Shown here: piece after piece, positions 56,525 to 64,000 of the stretch
Numbering within the stretch: position 1 is the first letter of the stretch
How the letters are laid out: each line of letters begins with the position of its first letter
Source: Pyrrhosoma nymphula
Taxonomy: Eukaryota > Arthropoda > Insecta > Odonata > Coenagrionidae
Assembly (NCBI GenBank): GCA_963573305.1
Contig: OY754339.1
Coordinates: 91,419,838 to 91,483,837 of the forward strand
Direction of reading: 5' to 3'
Length of the DNA stretch: 64,000 nucleotides
Notes under the pieces: model-generated
What the model was told of the DNA's origin: nothing
What the model saw: only the letters and a program-made list of their open reading frames with translations
Database searches by the model: none
Made by a program: the position numbers and the translations under genes

Positions 56525-59470
56525 GAGGCATACCTTTGAAGGAAGCTCTAGATATTCTTGAGGCAAATCATTTTGAGAGGAATTGTTAGCTATTTACATG
56601 AAGCCACCAGAATTCAACATGGTTTCCAACAAGGATTACTCAAATGAAGATGACGCTGGATACGATGACCATCTCTCTGGTAGGCCGCTGATCACATCTG
56701 CAGAGATTGTTATGCATGGGATCGCCCATAGTGGCTTCAAAAACAAGGGCACATTCTTAGGGCTTAATTGAGGTGAAGACCACTGATTCTCTCACACAAA
56801 CTAGCATATTGAAAAGCCTATCGTTGACACTGCATCAGGAGGTGAAAATCAGGGTGCCATTCCAAAAAATAGAAAATATAAAAATTGTTTTTCGGAAGAA
56901 AAAAGAAATCCATGCCATTCTTCCTCTGTTTCCAGAATCAAATTATTTTGAGTGTAGAGATAGATAAATCTTATGCGGATTTTTTAAAAATGTTTTTTGA
57001 CAGAGGTATGTATATTGATCGTTTGGTGGAAGAGAGCAACAATTAATATGCACAATTTTTTTATTTTTCTAATCCAAACATAAATGTTAGTGAGATGAAA
57101 GTTTTTCTTGGAATTCTCACTCTTTCTAGTTAAAACATATTACCAAATAAAATAACGTAATGGGAAGAAAGCAATGATACTTAAATGTAATAGTGATACA
57201 GGCAATGTGGAGAAACCAATTTCTTGAGATGCATAGATTTTTGTATTGCACTAGTAATAGTGCCCCCAATATGAATGATAAAATGTGGAAATTTTGTCCT
57301 TTGATCAAAGAGTTCAGGTCAAATTGCCATAATAATTTTGAAGCCCTGCAAGATATTGCATATGATGAGAGCATGATCGCTTACTAGGGCAATCATCCTT
57401 GTAATCAATTTATTCCCAGGAAATCGATCGATTAATCGACAATTGGTATGCCCATGTGAGGTAAGTTCAGATCCGTTTCAGATATAAGTCACGGTGCCTA
57501 AATACCAAATATGGGTATTCTAATGACTTTGATATCTATCAAGAGAAGAACCCCAATGTCAATTCACAGTATGAGAGTAAACTTGGAAAATGTGCCACAC
57601 CTAATATGGTTATACTAGATAACTTACCAGAACATATGAAAAGCTTCCCTCTCAGAATTTATTTTGATAACCTCTTCAAAGGAGTTCCCCTCCTACAAAA
57701 TTTGAAAAGTCAAGCTTATGGTGAAACCAGAAATAAGATTCCCAAAGACTACTTCTTACCACCGAAAGTAGAAATGAAAAAAATGGACCAGCGTAGCATT
57801 TCCTGCTTGAGTGAAAAAGATTCTGGGATTATTGTTTGCAGATGGGTAAATAGCACCGTTATTTCTGTGGCATCCACATGCTACGGGATTCATCCTAATG
57901 ATAAAATCAAAAGATGGTGTGAAAACCAGGGTAAAGAGTAGACATTGAGCAACCTGAAATGATTCAAGAATACAATATGTACATAGGGGGCACAGACCAA
58001 ATGGATGAAAACATTGCTAACAGCAGTATTTTGGTGAAAGGCAAAAGTAGAATTGGCCAATTTTGACTTGGTTGATTGACGCATCAATACAAATGCTTGG
58101 ATGACAATGAGAATGTCAGGCAAAGCCATCATTTAAATCCAATTCCTTAGGTCAGTTGAGCAAAAGTATTTATCAAAATATGCAAATCTACATAAGGCAC
58201 TCAAATCGGAATACAGATGTAGCACAAGAACTGTGATTTAATTTGATCGGACACTTTATAATATTGAATGAATACAAAAGAAGACGCCAGTTCACTGCCC
58301 TAGTAGCAGAGGATGTTGTCACAACGTTGCATCAACGTGCACAAGGTTACATGACAACCTGCACGTTGCGACAACGTTGCATCAAGGTCCAAGCACAACG
58401 TTATCAGTCGACGTTGAATCAATGTGCATGCAACGTTGACGTCAGCTATGATTTAAATTATACTTGATCTGTTATTATACCACAGAGGTTGGCAAACTGC
58501 GGCACTTTGAATTCGCCCACGTGAACATTGTCTTCACCTATAAATATATATATGTATTTCATTTTGAATAATGTATTCTACTAGTTAGTTGTCTGCTTGT
58601 GAACGTGAATGTGAACAAACATATGGGAATTGGATAAATTCTTGTTTATTCTCAGTAATATTGCATTTACTTTCATACGACGTGGCAATATAGGTTGCAA
58701 TTAATTAATGCCTGATAACTGTCATCGTGATTGGATGGTATTTCCTCTAACTATAATCATGTAATCGAAATTTAAAAATTAGTTCTCGAAGTCACATTAA
58801 TCCACGGGAGTGGCCATATATATATATAAGACTTTCAAGATGCGAGATGTGTAATTCAGGGGCAAGGATGTGAGCTTAGAGCCGTAGGACTTATCATAAT
58901 TAGGTAGATACTAAGTAGTCAGGTAGGTAATAGGTAGGATAATACAATATTCATACTTATCTCATCGCGTGATACTAACATGCATAGTATTAAAGTCGTA
59001 GATTTCCTTTTTATTTTGGGAGGGCAGGGAAGAGCCAGTGGAGAAGGCAAGGGAGTTTTAAGGGAGAATGTTTTACGTGAGTAAATAAGAAAGAACTGTC
59101 TGATGACAAATTATCAACATTAATGTTAATTATGGGATATTTTCATTGATGGCTAAAGCTAGGGAAATTTTTTAACGCTGCCTACAAAATGTTTCACTGA
59201 TAACGTTGCATCGAGGTTGCACTGATAACGTTGCAGCAACGTGGTTTTTCGGGAAATTTGGATGTTGAGGCAACGTGCATGCAACGTTACAACAACCAAC
59301 GTCAACGTTGTGTGCACTTGTACCTTTTCCCATTGTAACGTTGTCACAACGTTGTCACAACTTCCTCTGCTACTAGGGTGGTGAGTTTTGTGAAGCAATC
59401 TGCCAAACATCTTGCAAGAATTGTAATGTAGGACTATATGTGTATAATATTTTGAAAATATCATGTCAAA
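56525..59470 (+). pseudogene. piggyBac transposase relic, interrupted by a miniature element
   Basis: Forward translation over several frames follows the piggyBac (DDE_Tnp_1_7) order: GIPLKEALDILEANHFE, PPEFNMVSNKDYSNEDD, DHLSGRPLITSAEIV, LPLFPESNYFECRD, VSEMKVFLGILTLSS, MHRFLYCTSNSAPNMNDKMW, ALQDIAYDESMIAY, VILDNLPEHMKSFPLRIYFD, NLFKGVPLLQNL, SGIIVCRWVNSTVISVAST, and EMIQEYNMYIGGTDQMDE. The three acidic positions (YDES, YFDN, GGTDQ) are visible. The longest open part is 57606-57941. Stops and frameshifts lie between blocks, and the segment after 57940 needs two frame changes. The cysteine-rich tail (CEAICQTSCKNCNVGLY) resumes only after the element at 58297-59379. Not functional. Confidence 0.85.
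58297..59379. mobile_element. Miniature element with subterminal AACGTTG repeats
   Basis: The ends are inverted: CCTAGTAGCAGAGGATGTTG at the left and its near complement ending TCCTCTGCTACTAGG at the right. CAACGTTGTCACAACG-type words recur many times in both subterminal regions and are absent from the middle. No coding region is seen. It separates the piggyBac core from its cysteine-rich C-terminus. A clean target duplication is not visible; TA inside both ends is one possibility. Confidence 0.8.
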
Positions 59471-59811
59471 ACATGTGTTCAATAGGGTTTATTACTATGT
59501 GTTTCACTTACTCAACTAGCTCATGCTCTTATTTTTCTAATGTTTCTGATGTTGACTATGTATTCTAGTCAGAGATGAAGTTTTTAAATAATTAAGTAAT
59601 TTTTTAATCATAATAAAACCTCATTCTCATGAGGAAAAAATTATTGGTCTTTTTATTTAAGAGTTGACAGCAAACAGCAATGTTTGACCAAACCTGTAAT
59701 GAATTATGATCATAAAAATAGTGAATCGTTTGACTGAACAATAATTTTTAACGCAACTTATGGTTAGGCAATTAATCGACAATTGGTATTCCCACAGTTG
59801 CATATAGGCTT
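59471..59811. other. Unassigned AT-rich DNA after the piggyBac relic
   Basis: No gene is seen. It may include the 3' end of the piggyBac element. A 19-base word at 59771 also occurs at 57431. Confidence 0.4.
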
Positions 59812-60500
59812 GGGTTCCCATTCATCCCATTTTTCCCTGGGCAGTCCCGTTTTTTGATAGAATGTCCCAGTGTCCCAACTTTTTTCTTTTGTAAGTGTCA
59901 TTCCTGAAAGCAGTGCATTAGGCTTTCCATTTTAAATATGCAGCACTCCTGGTGTCGAATTCATGAAACTTTGATGAGGTATATTAAGAATTTGGTAATT
60001 CTAATAATATTGATCTTTTTTTCCCTCTGCCTCTGTTGGCGGTGTTACATACACACGGTTTCCAGTTGTATATGATGCGACATCAGTTCAGTGCCGGCAT
60101 TGCTAGATTGTAAATTGGTTGCTACTCAGTGTTGCACATAGTTTGTATCATGCCGAAACGTACGTGCTTATTTAGAAGAGAATTTCCCTTCATGAAATGA
60201 AACAGTAAAAGCTTTAATCATTGTAAAGACTTATTTTAAGGATTTCTCTTGTGTTGACTTCCATGCGCAAATATCTAAGGGAAAGAAACTTCTTGATCAG
60301 GTTCATAATTGTGATAAATATTCTAATGTATCATGTAAACATGAACTTTAATCCATCATATTCTAAATTCTGTTCTTCTAATCGTTGTAAATACGATTTT
60401 GATTCATAATACTGGCATGGTGAATTTCATTATATTTTTCTCATTTCTAATGTGTTCTGCTTTTTATGAAATGTCCCAGTTTTTTAACAGTGAAAAATGC
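59812..60500 (+). pseudogene. hAT-like element relic, copy 2
   Basis: It is colinear with 17765-18500 and shares the start TTTTCCCTGGGCAGTCCCG, the block GAATTCATGAAACTTTGATG and the ATG at 60150 opening MPKRTCLFRREFPFMK. A 17-base segment present after that ATG in copy 1 is deleted here. The rest of the transposase is missing. Confidence 0.5.
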
Positions 60501-60696
60501 AAATGCCCCATGTTTTTTTCAAAAATACAGTATAGGAACTCTAATATACGCAACCACAGTTTTTATGAAAACAGATAGAATAGAAATAATTGCAATTACT
60601 ATACATCTTAGGGATAAATCTCAATCTTTATTATACAAAAAAATTATTTTAAAAATAATTGGGGTGCTCGAGGGTTTATGGCAAAGTCAAAGTAGT

Positions 60697-60915
60697 TCAA
60701 TTTTCTGTGGTATCCAGGATGGTAATGCACGATTCCAGAAGCACAGAGGCCACTTGCTCCAATTCATCCTTGGGAATGACAATTGCATTTGTCTTGATAT
60801 TAATTCGTCTTGTTGCCTTAGGATAGATGGTCTTAGGACAGACATTAGCAGATGAGGCACAAAAAATGAAATCTACAACATCATTTGGAACCCACACAAT
60901 ATAAGGAAAAAACAT
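60697..60915 (-). CDS. Unrecognised open frame, 72 codons
   Basis: The frame opens MFFPYIVWVPNDVVDFIFC and continues KTIYPKATRRINIKTNAIV with PKDELEQVASVLLESC. Composition is protein-like and not low-complexity. No family is recognised, there are no partner exons, and the start is not supported by anything beyond the ATG. It may be a fragment of a transposon protein or a chance frame. Confidence 0.2.
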   Translation of the reverse strand: MFFPYIVWVPNDVVDFIFCASSANVCPKTIYPKATRRINIKTNAIVIPKDELEQVASVLLESCITILDTTEN

Positions 60916-61199
60916 ATGATATTAAGATGAGATGATGTATTTTTATGGAAAGGCATCCTCAAACCCTCACTTTTATCCCATTGTCATTCGTTTAACCTTA
61001 GAGTGATCACCTAGGTAATTCTAACAGGAGAGGTCACATTAATGACATATCCCTATAAGCCAAATGAGTTGTGAAAACGTGACAGAAATTTTGCACCTCA
61101 ACCTAAGTGGAGTTGCTGCAATGTTCTGGTAACGTCATAAAAGCAGCCAAAAGTCCTCTCTACTACGTTCCTGCAATGTAACTGCAACATAATAGCAAC
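60916..61199. other. Unassigned DNA
   Basis: GCAACGTT-like words near 61110-61215 recall the subterminal repeats of the element at 58297, so a degraded relative may lie here. Otherwise nothing is seen. Confidence 0.35.
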
Positions 61200-63125
61200 C
61201 TACATGGAAACGTTATCGCAACCTCTGGAAAACATATTTTCTACACTCATGCAACCTTTTATAGAATACGGAGGAATAGAGAACTGGAGGAGGAACTGAT
61301 CTTTCTCCCTTGGAACCTTTGTGGGTAGCCAAGTCCTGGATAAATTTATAACAGTTCCTTTTGATATTTTGAAGTAGCCCTCATGCGCTTCTTTTAACAT
61401 TTCCTGTATGGGGGTTATGCCTGTTGATTTATGTATATCTTTGTTACTCTTCCATCTACTAATTTTGAAGATGGAGTGGATGCATTTCCTTTCATATACT
61501 TCTAGATCTTCCATGTTCCCTTTCCGTAATAGACCACACCATGCCGGGACCGCATACATTAATGTTGGTGTTATGAATATTTCATATATTTTAGTTTTTA
61601 TAACATTTGGCGTCGTCTTATTACACAAGATGCTCGATTGTCGTGCTCTTGCGGTGAATGCCTTACCCTTTACTATATTAATGTGATCTTTCACACTAAG
61701 GGTGCTATTGATTTCTACCCCTAAGTATGTCACCTTTTTCTCCCAAATGATAGGCTGCTCCCCAATTCTTAGGCAGCTTCCCGTGTCTATTGTTGCCCTT
61801 GGTCTATGGAATCCCACGACTTGGGTTTTCTTGGTGTTTAGTTGAGTCGCCATTTTTTTATACCACCTTGTGGCTTCATCCAAGGAGTATTGTGCATGCA
61901 TTTTTGCAACTGTCCAGTTTTTACTTTTTGCGAGAAGCAATACGTCATCTGCATACAGTGCCCTTGTAGTCTTCCAGTTGGGGTCTTACGGGAAGTCGTC
62001 ATATAGAGGTTAAAAAAGGTTGGTCCAACTACCAATCCTTGTGGCACCCCGGCTTATATTACCTTTTTCTCACTTTTTATATTGTTCCATTTTACAGCAA
62101 ATGTTCTGTCTCTCAGGTATGAGTCAATCCACATGAGGGCCCATCCGGGGAAGTTTTGTTCCTGGAGTTTGTAAAGTAACCCCTCATGCCATATTTTTTC
62201 AAAAGCCTTGGAAATATCCAGGAAAACTCCTATCATCAATTCTTTCTTATTAAAATTGTCAGATATGTAGTCCAGGACTCTGTGGACTTGGTGGGTTGTG
62301 GACATTTCCTTTTGAAATCCGAATTGGTCATCCGGAAGGAGGTCCATCTTTTTAATAATCTTAGATAGGTGTCCAATCATGCATCTTTCCAATAGTTTTC
62401 CTAAGTTGGAGAGTAGTGATATTGGCCTGAAGTCTGCCGATTTGATTTTCTTCCCGCCTTTCTTTGGAATACATTTTATTATCGAGTCTTTCCACATTTT
62501 GGCAAAAAGCCCTTCCTGCAGTGAAAGGTTGGCAAGCCAGAGGAACTCGTCTTTGGCTTCAGGAGGCATTTTACTTATCACTTCATTTGGTAGCCCATTT
62601 TCTCCTAACACATTACCCTTAGGGAGTTTCTTAAGTGTTTCTTCCAATTCGCCAGGGGTTATTTCGGGGATAATTCCCACCTTTGATCTTTCCCTCCACT
62701 CGTCAAGGTGTAAATTGCATGCTGGCGTTTTAATCTCAGATTTGTCTGGCGTGAATACCTTTTCAAGGAATTCAGCCAGATAGGAGGCTTTGTCGCTGGC
62801 CGAGTAAATTTCATTTAAGCCCGTGGCTATTGATGGATTTGGGGGGGGGGGGGGGGGGGGGAAATTCGCCTCATCCTATTTGCCACACGCCATAGGGAGC
62901 CATCTCCGATATTTAATTCTGCAAGTTGGGCTTCCCACTTTGCAATTCTAGCCATTTTGACTTTATCTTTGACCTCTTTGTTAAGCTTTATGAGTTTTTT
63001 CTTTAATGCTGCGTTCCGACCAGTTGGTATTGTCACCTTATGTAGTTTCTTTCCTTGATGGTTTGCATTACATCCTCACTTAATTTGAGATGTTCAGCCG
63101 GCCTTCTAGTTTTTATTGGTATGGC
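61200..63125 (-). pseudogene. Jockey-like non-LTR retrotransposon RT relic
   Basis: Read from 63125 down: AIPIKTRRPAEHLKLSEDVM and ARIAKWEAQLAELN (linker), a proline run from the G tract, then in one frame (62054-62680) NVLGENGLPNEVISKMP, DFRPISLLSNLGKLLERC, LPDDQFGFQKEMSTTHQVHR and GVFLDISKAFEKIWHEGL. After an in-frame TAA at 62051-62053 come GVPQGLVVGP and TFFNLY, a frameshift, a second stop, then ALYADDVLLL (catalytic YADD at 61944-61955), KKTQVVGFHR, VTYLGVEIN, PTLMYAVPAWCG and a C-terminus to 61200. All RT motifs are present but two stops and at least two frameshifts inactivate it. The endonuclease is missing, as in a 5'-truncated copy. Confidence 0.9.
62841..62861 (+). repeat. Run of 21 G inside the RT relic
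   Basis: The homopolymer lies in the RT linker region and translates as prolines on the minus strand. It is also the likely site of one frame change. Length may be unreliable in the assembly. Confidence 0.95.
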
Positions 63126-63429
63126 CTTTGTCATACCCAGTTTGAGTGCGTTTGAAGCAGTAGAGTAGCTGGGGGGGCAGAGGGAGTGAATGCCCCCCCA
63201 CCCCGTGTACTGGCACCCCTAAGTTGTGAATGTTTTCACTCTTAAGTCCTAAATACATACAAATAAATGTGTATAATGCATTGTCAATTGTCATATTTTG
63301 TACAAACCCATTCGCCTATTACATAACCAAAATTTTTAAAGTTTAGTAAACTGGTTAACACGTTCAACGTATATTTTGCAAACTCTTGCCGGCGACTAAA
63401 TTTTTTTTTTGCTAATTCTTATGTAATAT
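63126..63429. other. Spacer between two opposed non-LTR elements
   Basis: It contains a C/G-rich stretch at 63168-63222 and AT-rich DNA up to a T run. No gene is recognised. Confidence 0.4.
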
Positions 63430-64000
63430 ATGAGGGAAGAAGTGCTAGATCTAACGCTTTGCACCAACCCGATGGTGGATTGCATCAAAGAATGGAGGGT
63501 ATCGGGCGAAGTCACCTTGTCTGACCACCGACATATACTTTTCACACTACTCAAGGTTAATAATAAGCCAACAACGTACAGGAATCCCAGATCTACTGAC
63601 TGGAGAAAGTACAGAGAACTACTTGGGGGACTGGTTTTGCAGACTACCCATTGCAAATTCAGGAAAGTAGACGAGATTGACACTGCTGTTGATTACCTTC
63701 AGGACAGCATAATCTCTGCCTACAAAGAAAGCTGTCCCTTAAAAACCAGGAAAGAGGGAGCTAAGCTCCCCTGGTGGGACAACAAGCTGGAGCACCTTCG
63801 TAAGGAGACTAGAAGACTCTTTAACAAAGCTAAGAGGACTACAATGCCTGAGGACTGGGACAACTTTAAAGCTTCCCAACACAGGTACAAGGCAACAATC
63901 AAACGGTCTAAAAGAGAATCTTGGAAGACCTTCTGTGGCAACATGGAGGCTATTCCGCAACTTTCAAGATTCCACAAAATTATTTCAAAAGACCCAGAAG
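63430..64000 (+). CDS. Non-LTR retrotransposon, endonuclease end and linker, open at window edge
   Basis: An uninterrupted frame of 190 codons runs from ATG at 63430 off the right edge. It reads EEVLDLTLCTNPMVDCIKEW, RVSGEVTLSDHRHILF, YRNPRSTDWRKY, then a lysine/arginine-rich linker with KLPWWDNKLEHLRKETRR and ATIKRSKRESWKTFC. LDLTLC, W-VS and SDHR are the C-terminal motifs of the AP-type endonuclease of Jockey/R1-like elements, and the K-LPWW-N-L-LR and W..FC stretch is the linker before the RT. A stop lies just upstream (63424-63426), so the copy seems 5'-truncated there. It is the only long transposon frame in the window without a stop. Confidence 0.85.
   Translation, partial: MREEVLDLTLCTNPMVDCIKEWRVSGEVTLSDHRHILFTLLKVNNKPTTYRNPRSTDWRKYRELLGGLVLQTTHCKFRKVDEIDTAVDYLQDSIISAYKESCPLKTRKEGAKLPWWDNKLEHLRKETRRLFNKAKRTTMPEDWDNFKASQHRYKATIKRSKRESWKTFCGNMEAIPQLSRFHKIISKDPE

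Noticed and set aside
57431..59789. 19-base word ATTAATCGACAATTGGTAT shared by 57431 and 59771
   Set aside because: It is within and after the piggyBac relic, but no longer homology extends from it and no boundary logic emerges, so I cannot separate a small duplication from coincidence.
61408..61686. Plus-strand open frames at 61408-61686, 62186-62368 and 62379-62783
   Set aside because: They are antisense shadows of the Jockey-like RT relic, whose minus-strand translation carries the real motifs.
63396..63977. Minus-strand frames at 63396-63683 and 63720-63977
   Set aside because: They are antisense shadows of the open endonuclease/linker frame on the plus strand.
1..64000. CRISPR arrays, prokaryotic operons or ribosome-binding sites
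   Set aside because: No regularly spaced identical repeats with unique spacers exist, and the sequence has eukaryotic repeat and intron features throughout.

Overview
The window looks like repeat-dense, AT-rich, intron-containing DNA from an animal nuclear genome, most likely an arthropod and probably an insect. The reasons are several non-LTR retrotransposon relics (Jockey-like, CR1-like, and the class with a CFDP2-like endonuclease), DNA-transposon relics (piggyBac, pogo/Tigger-type DDE_1, hAT), tRNA- and 5S-derived SINEs, and a DUF4806 gene relic with spliced structure. I cannot name the species. I see no bacterial gene organisation, no true tRNA or rRNA gene, no CRISPR array and no recognisable intact single-copy host gene.

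Layout. 1-9 kb is mostly unassigned DNA with SINE heads, a foldback element (5819-6748) split by a TA-flanked miniature element, and a SINE split by an element with 8-bp target duplications (8278-8665). 9-24 kb holds copies of a TTAA-ended miniature element, a second foldback, a hAT relic and a reverse-transcriptase (RT) relic. 24-31 kb has a hammerhead-ribozyme-like motif, a CR1-like RT tail, another RT relic, two more TTAA-ended copies and a hAT miniature element. 31-41 kb is mostly unassigned, with one plausible host exon (33803-34058), an inverted SINE pair and two opposed RT relics. 41-45 kb contains two homologous long palindromes with hammerhead-like cores bracketing an old satellite of about 166 bp period. 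45-56 kb holds a DDE_1 transposase relic, 5S-derived SINEs, an endonuclease relic, the DUF4806 relic and two more palindromes. 56-64 kb holds a piggyBac relic split by a miniature element, a second hAT relic, a Jockey-like RT relic and the open start of another non-LTR element running off the right edge.

The most interesting signal is a recurrent RNA-like motif, CUGANGA plus one base, a stem II whose sequence changes but stays paired, then GAAAC. It occurs more than ten times in unrelated sequence contexts, mostly in inverted-repeat elements. One copy (24538-24582, minus) also has stem I, a minimal stem III and an intact core. By established knowledge this is the architecture of minimal hammerhead ribozymes carried by Penelope-like elements and retrozymes. 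The window shows no Penelope-type RT, so the family assignment is inference.
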